Below the pieces are notes generated by a model. It saw nothing but the letters and a program-made list of their open reading frames with translations, searched no databases and was not told the origin of the DNA. Positions 25,642-33,973 of a DNA stretch of 64,000 nt are shown piece by piece. Position 1 is the first letter of the stretch; each line of letters starts with the position of its first letter. The translations under genes and the position numbers were made by a program. Source of the DNA: Frondihabitans sp. PAMC 28766 (lineage in GTDB: Bacteria > Actinomycetota > Actinomycetes > Actinomycetales > Microbacteriaceae). The DNA lies in contig NZ_CP014513.1 in the NCBI RefSeq assembly GCF_001577365.1, forward strand, positions 4,092,001-4,156,000. Direction: 5' to 3'.

Positions 25642-26142
25642 ATGAGCCTCTACGACATCCCGGTCGAGACGGCGTCGGGCGAGATCACCTCGCTCGGCGC
25701 CTTCGACGACAAGCTCCTCCTCATCGTCAACGTGGCGAGCCGCTGCGGCCTCACGCCGCAGTACGGCGATCTGCAGCAGCTGCAAGAGAAGTACCGTGAC
25801 CGGGGCTTCCAGGTCGTCGGCTTCCCCTGCAACCAGTTCAACGGGCAGGAGCCCGGTACGAACGAGGAGATCCAGGAGTTCTGCGTCGCGACCTACGGCG
25901 TCGACTTCCCCGTCTTCGGCAAGATCGAGGTCAACGGCGAGAACCGTCACCCGGTCTACGACGTCTTGACCGAGACGCAGGATGCCGCGGGCGAGGCCGG
26001 CGACGTGGCCTGGAACTTCGAGAAGTACCTCGTCGCCCCCGGCGGCGACATCGTCGCCCGGGTCCGCCCGCAAGAGAGCCCCGCCACCGACGAGTTCGTC
26101 GCGCTGGTCGAGGCCAACCTCCCGGTCGCTGCCGCCGCCTGA
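25642..26142 (+). CDS. Glutathione peroxidase-family thiol peroxidase
   Basis: 166 aa. The peroxidatic residue is a normal cysteine, C35 in VASRCGLTPQY, followed by FPCNQFNGQEPGT with the catalytic Gln and the Trp/Asn of VAWNFEKYLV. The second Cys in FPCN is typical of bacterial and plant-like enzymes that use thioredoxin or mycoredoxin rather than glutathione. Role: cytosolic reduction of H2O2 and organic hydroperoxides. Confidence 0.92.
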   Translation: MSLYDIPVETASGEITSLGAFDDKLLLIVNVASRCGLTPQYGDLQQLQEKYRDRGFQVVGFPCNQFNGQEPGTNEEIQEFCVATYGVDFPVFGKIEVNGENRHPVYDVLTETQDAAGEAGDVAWNFEKYLVAPGGDIVARVRPQESPATDEFVALVEANLPVAAAA

Positions 26143-26158
26143 GCGGAGCCGCCTCAGA

Positions 26159-27022
26159 TCAGTCCGTGACGACGGCCGACAGCGCCGACACCCGCAGGAA
26201 GTCGAGCTTCTCGGCCTCGGGCGAGTTCGCGGCGACCGTGTAGACGACGATCCGCAGGTCGGACCCGGCCACGGTCAGCACGTCGCAGTCAACCTCGAGG
26301 TCGCCGACGAGCGGGTGGCTGACCGTCTTGCGCTCGGACACGTGCTCGGCCACACAGGCCACCTCCCAGAGTTCGCAGAAGCGCTCGCTGCCCGTCGTGA
26401 GATCGTGGACGAGCCGCCGCACGGCGACGTCGTCGGGGTAGCGCCCCTGCACGCGCCGCAGATCGGCTGCGAGCGAGCGCTCGAAGTGCTGCGCGCCGTC
26501 CTCGCCGTTGGCGCGGCTGATCCGCGATCCGCCGCTGCCGGCGATCCCGAACGTCGACCGCAGCAGATTGCGCGGGGCGCCGAAGACCTCGTCGGGGTCG
26601 CCGATCAGCGTGCCCCACAGCGGGCTGTAGGTCAGAAGATCCCAGGACGCTGAGAACACCGCGATCGGAGACTCGCCGAGCCGTGCCACGAGACGCTGCA
26701 CGCCCGGCGGGATGTGCCGCGGCACCTCGCCCGCGCCCGGGGGCAGGAGACCGGCCACGACGTAGAGGTGGTCGCGCTCCTCGTCGCCGAGCTGCAGCGC
26801 ACGGGCGAGCGACGACACGACCTGGGCCGACGGGTTGCGCGCGCGGCCCTGCTCGAGCCGCACCACGTAGTCCACCGACAGGCCGGCGAGCTGCGCAAGT
26901 TCTTCGCGCCGGAGGCCCACGGCCCGGCGTGAACCGCCCGCGGGCAGGCCGACGTCGATCGGCGACAGGTGCGCGCGCCACGACTTCAGCAGAGCGGCGA
27001 GGTCTCCGTGCGTCTCGGGCAT
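26159..27022 (-). CDS. XRE-family regulator with MmyB-like ligand domain
   Basis: 287 aa. N-terminal helix-turn-helix (GLRREELAQLAGLSVDYVVRLEQGR, positions about 33-57; key residues Leu, Ala, Gly, Tyr) is followed by a MmyB-type sensor with LTYSPLWGTLIGD and a C-terminal HPLVGDLEVDCDVLTV. This class commonly represses a divergent oxidoreductase. The divergent SDR gene begins 103 bp away, which fits that pattern. Confidence 0.9.
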   Translation of the reverse strand: MPETHGDLAALLKSWRAHLSPIDVGLPAGGSRRAVGLRREELAQLAGLSVDYVVRLEQGRARNPSAQVVSSLARALQLGDEERDHLYVVAGLLPPGAGEVPRHIPPGVQRLVARLGESPIAVFSASWDLLTYSPLWGTLIGDPDEVFGAPRNLLRSTFGIAGSGGSRISRANGEDGAQHFERSLAADLRRVQGRYPDDVAVRRLVHDLTTGSERFCELWEVACVAEHVSERKTVSHPLVGDLEVDCDVLTVAGSDLRIVVYTVAANSPEAEKLDFLRVSALSAVVTD

Positions 27023-27124
27023 GCTCCCATTGTCGTCGTCGCGTCAGGATCCTGGGTGGTACTGCCAGTCCGCACGCTCGGCCGGGCCACGCGCCGGTCA
27101 GGTGCCCCGGCGCAGACTCGAGCC

Positions 27125-27817
27125 ATGACAACGACACTCATCACCGGAGCCAACAAGGGCCTCGGCTACGAAACCGCCCGCCGCCTCATCGAGCAAGGGC
27201 ACACCGTCTGGATCGGAGCCCGCGACGAGACCCGCGGGCAGAAGGCGGCCGACGAGCTCGGCGCGACCTTCGTGCAGCTCGACGTGGCCGACCAGGCCTC
27301 CGTCGACGCGGCGGCCGCGACCGTGGGCAAGGCCGGTGGCCTCGACGTCCTCATCAACAACGCCGGCATCACCGGCTCGCACGCCGACGCGGCCGACCTG
27401 ACCGGGGCCGACTTCGAGGAGGTCTACGCCGTCAACGTCTTCGGCGTCGTGCGCGCGATCCACGCGTTCCTGCCGCTTCTGCGCCAGTCGAGCGCGCCGA
27501 CCATCGTCAACGTGACCAGCGGCCTCGGCTCGTTCGACTCCGTGCACGACGAGTCGCGCATCGAGTCGAAAGTGATCGCCCCCATCTACAACTCGTCGAA
27601 GTCGGCGCTCACGATGCTGACCGTGCAGTATGCCAAGGCGCTGCCCGAGATCCGCATCAACGCGGCCGACCCCGGCTACACGGCGACCGACCTGAACGGC
27701 AACTCGGGCCACCAGACCGTGACCGAGGGCACCGACGCGATCGTCGAGCTCGCGACCCGCGGCGGCGAGGGCCCCACGGGGACCTTCATCGACCGGGCCG
27801 GCATCGCAGCCTTCTAG
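27125..27817 (+). CDS. SDR family oxidoreductase, likely target of the divergent MmyB-type regulator
   Basis: 230 aa from ATG 27125. Motifs: TGANKGLGYETARRL, NNAGITGS, the catalytic Ser in VNVTSGLGS, YNSSKSAL in place of YxxxK, and DPGYTATDLNG. Carbonyl-reductase-like SDRs of this type are regularly found beside XRE/MmyB regulators in actinobacteria. Cofactor binding with ARDE after strand 2 suggests NADP. Followed by a stem-loop at 27832-27891. Confidence 0.87.
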   Translation: MTTTLITGANKGLGYETARRLIEQGHTVWIGARDETRGQKAADELGATFVQLDVADQASVDAAAATVGKAGGLDVLINNAGITGSHADAADLTGADFEEVYAVNVFGVVRAIHAFLPLLRQSSAPTIVNVTSGLGSFDSVHDESRIESKVIAPIYNSSKSALTMLTVQYAKALPEIRINAADPGYTATDLNGNSGHQTVTEGTDAIVELATRGGEGPTGTFIDRAGIAAF

Positions 27818-27831
27818 CGCCCCTTCGGAGT

Positions 27832-27891
27832 TCGGCGGCTCTGACGCACTTCGCGACGACCAGTCCGGCCGGAGTGCAGAAAAGCCGCCGA
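27832..27891. terminator. Stem-loop after SDR gene
   Basis: TCGGCGGCT pairs with AGCCGCCGA (9 bp) and GCACT with AGTGC inside it. It starts 15 bases past the stop codon. Confidence 0.5.
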
Positions 27892-27938
27892 TCTCCCGTC
27901 GGGCTTGCGCGTTAACCTTCGTCCGCCACAATGTCAGC

Positions 27939-28214
27939 GTGACGAAGAAGATCGATACAGCCCTCAAGGATCTGACCAAGGCGCTCGAGAAGCACGCCCA
28001 GATCGTCGGGCTGAAGCCCGTCCCCCTCAAGAAGGCCGGGCGCGCGGCGGCCGAGCTGCGGACGGCGGCCGCCGCCTACGCGAACATCGTCGAAGACAAG
28101 ACGGGTCAGACGAACCCGTTCATCGACTTCCTCGACCCTGCGACGATCGAGTCGCTGGCGCGCGAGCGCGACGCGATCGTCAAGAAGGACCCCGCCGAGA
28201 CGAGCGTCGACTAG
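27939..28214 (+). CDS. Hypothetical protein, helical
   Basis: 91 aa, GTG start. Rich in Lys, Ala and Glu, with a pattern of two long helices (KKIDTALKDLTKALEKHA; KKAGRAAAELRTAAAAYANI). No known domain recognised. Its stop nearly meets the stop of the convergent gene 28218-28580. Confidence 0.6.
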   Translation: MTKKIDTALKDLTKALEKHAQIVGLKPVPLKKAGRAAAELRTAAAAYANIVEDKTGQTNPFIDFLDPATIESLARERDAIVKKDPAETSVD

Positions 28215-28217
28215 GCG

Positions 28218-28580
28218 CTAGGGCTTCTCGTCCACCAGGGCGATGAAGCGGCTGCCGACGCCCTCGACCTCGCGGCGCACCAGGCCTGCGGTCGGCTCCG
28301 GCGCCTGGTAGGGCGCGTGGTAGTCGCAGATGAGGTAGTCCCAGTCGGGCCACCACTTCTTCGGGCGCGCCTCCTCGGCGAAGCCGCAGACGACGCACTC
28401 GAGGTGAGCCCACACCTTCTTCGCACCCGTGCGATTCGCGCGGGACTGCACGAGCCAGGCGGGCGGGTCCTGCTCGATGGCTTCGATCTCGGCCTCGCTG
28501 AGGCGCGACGGGATGCCGTGGCGGGTCGCCATCTCGAGAGGGATGTCGAGCCGCAGGGCGGCGTCGCGTCGGGAGAGCAT
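28218..28580 (-). CDS. Hypothetical protein with CxxC/CxxH pattern
   Basis: 120 aa. The N-terminal part (RRDAALRLDIPLEMATRHGI, SEAEIEAIEQDPPAWL) looks like a small DNA-binding-type helical fold. The C-terminal part has CVVC (about 67-70) and CDYH (about 89-92), which could hold one zinc ion. No family assigned. Convergent with the preceding gene and 4 bp apart. Confidence 0.6.
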   Translation of the reverse strand: MLSRRDAALRLDIPLEMATRHGIPSRLSEAEIEAIEQDPPAWLVQSRANRTGAKKVWAHLECVVCGFAEEARPKKWWPDWDYLICDYHAPYQAPEPTAGLVRREVEGVGSRFIALVDEKP

Positions 28581-28686
28581 CAGGCCAGCCTAGGTTCTGA
28601 GGCTGGGCTCTGCCGCCTCGTGCCCGCCGGCCACGGCCCGGCGCGACGTTTCGTGGGCGGCGCTTTGGCTCGGGGAAGGGCTTTGC

Positions 28687-28787
28687 TTTTCGTGGACTTC
28701 AGTTTTGCCTGAATTCAGGCACGCGTTCGCGCGAGGCCCACCCCGTAGCGTCCGCCTGAATTCAGGCAGACCTGAAGTCGACGAAAA
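28687..28787. repeat. Nested palindrome: outer inverted repeat enclosing two GCCTGAATTCAGGC copies
   Basis: Outer arms TTTTCGTGGACTTCAG (28687-28702) and CTGAAGTCGACGAAAA (28772-28787) match at 15 of 16 positions. Inside are two self-complementary blocks, TGCCTGAATTCAGGCA (28706-28721) and GCCTGAATTCAGGC (28754-28767). The rest of the gap 28581-28875 has no gene. It lies downstream of the quinone reductase gene and upstream of 28580, so it may act as a terminator or protein-binding site. Confidence 0.7.
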
Positions 28788-28875
28788 CGGATAACACCTC
28801 CCCGGAGGCGAAACCGGAGCCAGAACAGGACCGGCGCCCCCACAAGCGCGACCGCTGGCCGGCCGGCCGCGCCGA

Positions 28876-29835
28876 TCAGGGGACGAGCACGACGCGCTGG
28901 GTGGAGCGCGCGAGGGGCTCCGTCCACGCGCGGGCGACGTCGGCCAGCGGCGTGGCGAGCGCGTCGACGGTGAACGTGCCGCGCACGAGCTCGGCGACGA
29001 GCGACGGCAGCTGTTCGAGGATGCCGCGTGCAGAGGCGGACCCCTGGCCGCTGCCGAGGAACTGGACGTTGGCCTGACGCAACACGGCCGACGGCAGAAT
29101 GATCTCCGGCCCTGCCACCGCGCCGATCTGGATCCACTGCAGAAGGCGGCTCCGGTCGGCACGGCCCGTGATCAGGGGCATGATCGCGTTCTGGGCGGGC
29201 TCGCCCCAGAGGTAGTCGAGCACGACGTCGACCTCGGCCGCAGTGGCCGAGAGGGCGGCTGCGACGTCGTCGGGCGCCGCCGCCAGGTCGACGGTCGCGG
29301 TCGCCCCCAGTGCCGACAGCTCGGCGAGGCGCGAAGCACCGCGGCCGGCCGCGACGATGGAGGCAGCGCCGAGGTGCCTCGCGACCTGGATCGCGAGCCG
29401 ACCCGCTGATCCTGTCGCGCCCAGGATCAGCACGGACTGCCCGGGCTCGAACGCGATGCGCCCGCGCAGAGCGATCCACGACGACATGGCGGGGTTCATC
29501 GCGCTCGCGACGAGCACGGGGTCGGCGCCTGCCGGCACCGGCACGCTGCGGCGCGGGTCGATCACGGTGCGCTCGGCCATCGCGCCGAACGCGGTGTCGG
29601 GCAGGACGAAGTAGACGAGCGACCCGTCGGCAAGGCGGCCGACTCCATCGACGCCCGGCACGAGCGGGAGCTCGTCGGTCGAGGTGTAGTGCGAGCCGGA
29701 GGCCTGCGAACGCACTCGCGGGTGAAGGCCGGAGGCGACGACCTCGACGACCTCCTCGCCCGGGCCTGCGACCGGTTCGGCGAAGTCGGCGAAGCGGGGC
29801 GGCTCGGAGAACGTGGTGACGACTGCTGCCTTCAT
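28876..29835 (-). CDS. Quinone oxidoreductase-like zinc-independent MDR dehydrogenase
   Basis: 319 aa from ATG 29835. Medium-chain reductase layout: N-terminal GroES-like part with VPGVDGVGRLADGS, then the NADPH-binding motif VLILGATGSAGRLAIQVARHLGA as split VLILGATGSAGRLA (about 139-152). The structural-zinc cysteines and catalytic zinc ligands of alcohol dehydrogenases are absent, as in quinone reductases. It is divergent from a MarR gene with a large inverted repeat between, suggesting induction by an electrophile or phenolic compound. Confidence 0.86.
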   Translation of the reverse strand: MKAAVVTTFSEPPRFADFAEPVAGPGEEVVEVVASGLHPRVRSQASGSHYTSTDELPLVPGVDGVGRLADGSLVYFVLPDTAFGAMAERTVIDPRRSVPVPAGADPVLVASAMNPAMSSWIALRGRIAFEPGQSVLILGATGSAGRLAIQVARHLGAASIVAAGRGASRLAELSALGATATVDLAAAPDDVAAALSATAAEVDVVLDYLWGEPAQNAIMPLITGRADRSRLLQWIQIGAVAGPEIILPSAVLRQANVQFLGSGQGSASARGILEQLPSLVAELVRGTFTVDALATPLADVARAWTEPLARSTQRVVLVP

Positions 29836-29862
29836 GGTGAGGCTCCTTCGGTTCGAAAAGTA

Positions 29863-29898
29863 GTTTGTGACACCAATCATATAGTTGGTGCCACAAAC
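29863..29898. promoter_or_regulatory. MarR-type operator between divergent genes
   Basis: GTTTGTGACACCAA and TTGGTGCCACAAAC are 14-bp arms matching at 13 positions around TCATATAG, which itself could serve as a -10 region. It lies 27 bp from the reductase start and 21 bp from the MarR start. Confidence 0.75.
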
Positions 29899-29919
29899 CA
29901 TGTCAAGTAGGCTGAGGGG

Positions 29920-30378
29920 ATGAGCAGCGAAGGCGCAGGATCGAACGGGCCCGACGAGCCGCAGGATCTGACCGTGGTCGACGCCGCGGCCCAGCTCGCC
30001 TTCGCGATCCACGAGGCCCTGACTCGCGTCGCAGCGACCGAGCAGCTGTCGGTGACGCAGCTGCGGGTGCTCGGCATCCTGCGCGACCGGACACCCACGA
30101 TGGCCGACATGGCCGACCGCCTCCGCCTCGACCGCTCGTCGATGACGGGGCTCGTCGACCGTGCCGCCAAGCGGGGGCTGATGGAGCGCGCCCCCTCCCC
30201 CGTCGACGCTCGCAGCATCATCGTGCGCATCACCGCCGAGGGCCGACGTGTCGGCGCACGCCTCGAAGCCGCGGTCGACGAGGCGCTCGGGGATCTCCTG
30301 TCGGACGCCTCCGCCGCCGATCAAGAGGCCCTCGTCCGCATCACGCGCGGCGTGCCTCGCCGCCGCGCAGAGCACTGA
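29920..30378 (+). CDS. MarR family transcriptional regulator
   Basis: 152 aa. Winged-helix core runs from TQLRVLGILRDRTPTMADMADRL through DRSSMTGLVDRAAKRGL to the wing RAPSPVDARSIIVRITAEG. Autoregulation and control of the divergent quinone reductase are likely because one strong inverted repeat covers both promoters. A 15-bp palindrome AGCCGGACTCCGGCT (30387-30401) follows the stop and may terminate transcription. Confidence 0.9.
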   Translation: MSSEGAGSNGPDEPQDLTVVDAAAQLAFAIHEALTRVAATEQLSVTQLRVLGILRDRTPTMADMADRLRLDRSSMTGLVDRAAKRGLMERAPSPVDARSIIVRITAEGRRVGARLEAAVDEALGDLLSDASAADQEALVRITRGVPRRRAEH

Positions 30379-30523
30379 ACACTCGCAGCCGGACTCCGGC
30401 TACGGACCTCTTACACCTAGGGCCACCGCCATCGCGACCAGCGAGGGTCGATGGCAGGATCTCGATGGGCACAGGCAGACTGCCACCTCGCGGCAGGGAC
30501 CAGCCGAGGCCTACCGTCGACCC

Positions 30524-31111
30524 ATGACCGACGTCGATACCCTGCTCACCCCGCCCACCGCCACGGCGGCACTCGCCCTCGAGACCTCCCGCGCCACCGC
30601 ATCCCCGGCCCTCGCGAACCACTGCCTCCGCTCATGGGCGTTCGCCGCCGCCCTCGGCCTCGAACGGGGCCTCGTGGTCGACGCCGAGCTGCTGTTCGTC
30701 GCCGCGATGTTCCACGACCACGGCGTCGTGCCCGAGTTCGACGCCGTCGAGGCGCCGTTCGAAGACGCCGGAGGGGCTGTGGGTTGGGTGTTCGCCGCGG
30801 GCGCCGGGTGGCCCGTCGAGCGACGCGAGCGCGTGCGCGAGGTGATCCAGCGGCACGCCTGGGCCAGTGTGGACCCTGCGTCGGATGTCGAGGGGTTCTT
30901 GCTGGAGGCAGCCACGACCCTCGACGTGCGGGGCGTCGGCGCCGAAGCGTGGCGCGCAGACCTCGTCGCAGCCGTCGTCTACCGGGTGCCGCGCCTCGAC
31001 TTCAGCGCGACGTTCGACGCGGCGATCGCCGCACAGGCGTCGCGGAAGCCCGGCTCGAACGCCGCCCGTTTCGCCCCGGGGATCGCCGACGGCGCCCGAT
31101 ACTGGGCCTGA
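30524..31111 (+). CDS. HD domain-containing protein
   Basis: 195 aa from ATG 30524. Metal-dependent phosphohydrolase pattern: H in LANHCLRSW, the HD pair in VAAMFHDHGV, and H in VIQRHAWASVD, with D in the last helices. Similar small HD proteins in actinobacteria are annotated as cyanamide hydratase-like or phosphohydrolases. Substrate unknown; the gene is transcribed alone. Confidence 0.8.
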   Translation: MTDVDTLLTPPTATAALALETSRATASPALANHCLRSWAFAAALGLERGLVVDAELLFVAAMFHDHGVVPEFDAVEAPFEDAGGAVGWVFAAGAGWPVERRERVREVIQRHAWASVDPASDVEGFLLEAATTLDVRGVGAEAWRADLVAAVVYRVPRLDFSATFDAAIAAQASRKPGSNAARFAPGIADGARYWA

Positions 31112-31141
31112 GCCTCACGGCCCGACACCGGGACGGAGCGG

Positions 31142-31498
31142 CTAGTGCGCCGGCCCCATCAGGATGGCGAAGAAGCAGATCACCCCGGCGATGATGTAGA
31201 GGAACGTGCCGATCTGCATCGTGCGCGTCTTGTTGCGGTCGGCGACAGGCACCGACACCTCGAGGATGGGGCAGCCCGACCAGCCGAGCAGGCCGATGCT
31301 CAGGGCGAGCAGCACGGCGCCGACCCAGAAGACCACGCCGAGGAACGGGGGCAGGATCGACGGGCGCCAGCCCGACGCGAGCAACAGACCGAACGTGATG
31401 GCGACCGTACCCGCCGCACCGATGAACCAGGCCGTGCCGGTCCACATGATTCGCTGGACGTTCTTCTCAGGGGTCATCAAGTCGTGAAGCACAGCCAT
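31142..31498 (-). CDS. Small membrane protein with three to four helices
   Basis: 118 aa. Hydrophobic segments near 21-40, 50-72 and 97-116. The loop GWSGCPILEVSVPVADRNKTR has one Cys. No family recognised with confidence. It lies downstream of corA on the same strand with a 48-bp gap. Confidence 0.65.
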   Translation of the reverse strand: MAVLHDLMTPEKNVQRIMWTGTAWFIGAAGTVAITFGLLLASGWRPSILPPFLGVVFWVGAVLLALSIGLLGWSGCPILEVSVPVADRNKTRTMQIGTFLYIIAGVICFFAILMGPAH

Positions 31499-31546
31499 AT
31501 CCTCCCGCGACCCCGGGCGCGGAGCGGGGATCGACTCACCCCGTCG

Positions 31547-32545
31547 TCACAGCCACTTCCGATGCCGGAAGACGCGGTAGAGCGCGAACCCGAGGGCGAA
31601 CATCAGCACGATCGCGAACGGATAGCCGTAGCGCCAGTGCAGCTCGGGCATGTTCGTGAAGTTCATGCCGTAGATGCCCGCCACGAGGGTGGGGGTGAAG
31701 AGGATCGCGGCCCACGACGAGATCTTCTTCACCTCCTCGTTCTGCTCGATGCTCTGGTCGGTCTGGCGCCGCGTCACGATCGTCGCGTGCACCGTCAGGG
31801 CGTTGTCGAGGATCGACCGGAACGACCCGATCCGGTCGACGATCAGCAGCGTGTGGTCGAGCACGTCGCGCAAGGAGCGCTGCAGCTCGACGTCGACGCC
31901 GTACTTCTCGCTGCCGCGCTCGAGGTTCTCCAGCATCTTCACCAGCGGCACGACCGCCCGCTGGAACTGGATGACCTCGCGCGACAGGTTGTAGATGCGT
32001 TCGGAGAGACCGGTGGACTCCGGGCTGAACAGGTCGTTCTCGATCTCGTCGATGTCGTTCTCGAGCCCGGCGATGACCGGCTCGTACTCGTCGACCACCT
32101 GGTCGAGGATCGCATAGAGCACGGCCTCGGGCCCCTGCGCGAGCAGCTCGGGGTTGGCCTCCATGCGCTTCCGCACCTTCATCAGGTCGGGCGACTCGGC
32201 GTGGCGGATGGTGACGACGAACTCCGGGCCCAAGAAGATGTGCAGCTCGCCGAACTCGACCGTCTCCTCGGCGTCGACGTAGCGCGCGGGGCGCAGCACG
32301 GCGAACAGGATCTCGTCGTAGCGCTCGAGCTTCGAGCGCTGGTGGCCCAGCAGGGCGTCCTCGACGGCGAGGGGGTGCAGCGAGAACTCCGCTGCGACGC
32401 TCCGCACCTCGTCGTCGCTCGGGCGGTACAGGCCGATCCAGCCCATGCCGTCGTGCTCGTGCATCAACTCGTACGTGGCATCGAGGCTGCGGGGGTTCTC
32501 GATGCGTTTTCCGGCGACGTACACGCCGTTGTCGATCAGGGGCAT
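31547..32545 (-). CDS. corA: Magnesium/cobalt transporter CorA
   Basis: 332 aa. A long soluble N-terminal funnel domain is followed by two membrane helices at the C-terminus, with the selectivity motif YGMNF (about 292-296) after helix 1 and MPELHW in the periplasmic loop. The positively charged end FRHRKWL is typical. It forms a pentameric Mg2+ channel gated by cytoplasmic magnesium. ATG 32545 gives full family length. Confidence 0.93.
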   Translation of the reverse strand: MPLIDNGVYVAGKRIENPRSLDATYELMHEHDGMGWIGLYRPSDDEVRSVAAEFSLHPLAVEDALLGHQRSKLERYDEILFAVLRPARYVDAEETVEFGELHIFLGPEFVVTIRHAESPDLMKVRKRMEANPELLAQGPEAVLYAILDQVVDEYEPVIAGLENDIDEIENDLFSPESTGLSERIYNLSREVIQFQRAVVPLVKMLENLERGSEKYGVDVELQRSLRDVLDHTLLIVDRIGSFRSILDNALTVHATIVTRRQTDQSIEQNEEVKKISSWAAILFTPTLVAGIYGMNFTNMPELHWRYGYPFAIVLMFALGFALYRVFRHRKWL

Positions 32546-32581
32546 GGGGGCATGGTGCCCCGGGCGGGTGAACTGCGCGTG

Positions 32582-33187
32582 TCAGGCGCGCCGTGCGCGG
32601 TCGGGAGCCCGCCCGCGCAGCAGGGCCGCGGCGAGGAACACCGCACCCGCGACGACCTCGATCGTCCAGTAGACGGGGCTCGTCGAGCTGAGCAGCGTCA
32701 CGAGACCGTGACCGCCTTCGAGCATCAGCACGGCGCTGAGCACGGCGACGCCGGCGAGCGGCCAGCGCCCTCGGCCGTACCGCACGAGACTCGCCGCGAC
32801 GCCGAGCACCGGCCCGGCGAGCAGGCCGACCAGCGACCAGAGCGACGAGAACGGCGCGGCGTAGAAGAACCCCCGCCAGAGGCTGACCTCGGCGTAGGCC
32901 TCGACCATCGCCTCGAACGCGAGGGCCCCCAGCACGGCGGCCAGCACCGGCCGGGCGCGCGACAGCCAGACCAGCAGGAAGGCGAACATGCTCCAGCCGC
33001 CGACCGAGTTGGCGAGCGAGCTCACCCAGTGCGGCAGGTACTCCTGGCCGAGGCTCGACAGCCCGCCGACCAGCACCGACCCGACGAGCACCACGGCCGT
33101 CGCCGCGACGGCGCGCGGCACGGACGTCCGCCTCGGCTCGTTGCGAGCAAGGGTGCGGCGAGTCGCCGTGGTCGGAGCGGGGGTCAC
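32582..33187 (-). CDS. Membrane protein, unknown function
   Basis: 201 aa with GTG start at 33187; an ATG at 33241 is in frame but would crowd the divergent gene. Six hydrophobic segments, for example AVAATAVVLVGSVLVGGL and VYWTIEVVAGAVFLAAALL. The family is not recognised with confidence. Divergent from the phosphopantetheinyl transferase gene. Confidence 0.65.
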   Translation of the reverse strand: MTPAPTTATRRTLARNEPRRTSVPRAVAATAVVLVGSVLVGGLSSLGQEYLPHWVSSLANSVGGWSMFAFLLVWLSRARPVLAAVLGALAFEAMVEAYAEVSLWRGFFYAAPFSSLWSLVGLLAGPVLGVAASLVRYGRGRWPLAGVAVLSAVLMLEGGHGLVTLLSSTSPVYWTIEVVAGAVFLAAALLRGRAPDRARRA

Positions 33188-33281
33188 GGCGTCCACGCTA
33201 CGGGCGCAGGATCCGCCGGTCATCGGTCGAGAGGACGGCATGGGTCATCCCGTGGTCGCGTCGTGCCGCTAGCGTCGAGGC

Positions 33282-33896
33282 ATGGCGCTGAGCGACGTGC
33301 GGGTGCGGGTCGTCGATCTCGACACGGCCCCGGGCGGCGACAGCACCACGCTCGACACCGCCGAGCGGGAGCGCGCGGCCCGGCTGCGCGACGCGACCGA
33401 CCGGCGGCGGTACGTCACCGCGCACGTCGAGCTGCGGCGGGTGCTGGGCGACGCGACCGGCGTGGCCGCAGTCGACGTCGAGATCCTGCGGGCGCCCTGC
33501 CTCGCGTGCGGCGAAGCGCACGGCAAACCGGTCACGCGCGGTGCGCACTTCAGCCTCAGCCGTAGCGGCCGCTGGGCGGCGATCGCCCTGGCCGAGGAGC
33601 CCTGCGGGGTCGACATCGAACAGGCGCAGGATGCCACGCGGCTGGCCCCGCTCCACGCCGACGTCGTCACGCCGGGAGAGCCGCTGCCCCCGGGCCCCCT
33701 GGGCCTCTTGCGCACGTGGGTGCGCAAGGAGGCGCTGCTGAAGGCCACCGGCGCGGGGCTGACCCGGCCGATGACCGAGGTGCGGGCCGATCAGGCGCTC
33801 GCCCGTGGCATCCTGCGCGACCTCGACGGCCTGCCGAGCGGCCTCGTCGGCGCCATGGCGGTGGCCGACGACTCTTCGGGGTTCACGTCGAGTTAA
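33282..33896 (+). CDS. 4'-phosphopantetheinyl transferase (Sfp type)
   Basis: 204 aa. The Mg/CoA-binding motifs are GVDIE (109-113, D111 and E113) and WVRKEALLK (W146, K149, E150, K154). FSLSRSG supplies the usual His/Ser segment in altered form (FSLS instead of FNLSH). Sfp-type enzymes load the phosphopantetheine arm on carrier domains. The NRPS-like gene 1.7 kb downstream has a carrier Ser that needs this modification, so it is a natural partner. Confidence 0.88.
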   Translation: MALSDVRVRVVDLDTAPGGDSTTLDTAERERAARLRDATDRRRYVTAHVELRRVLGDATGVAAVDVEILRAPCLACGEAHGKPVTRGAHFSLSRSGRWAAIALAEEPCGVDIEQAQDATRLAPLHADVVTPGEPLPPGPLGLLRTWVRKEALLKATGAGLTRPMTEVRADQALARGILRDLDGLPSGLVGAMAVADDSSGFTSS

Positions 33897-33973
33897 CCCC
33901 GCGCTCGTACCGTGGCGGCCAATCCGCTCCGGTGCCGTCGCCGGAGCCTCCACGAAGTCTGGAGCAACCCGGA

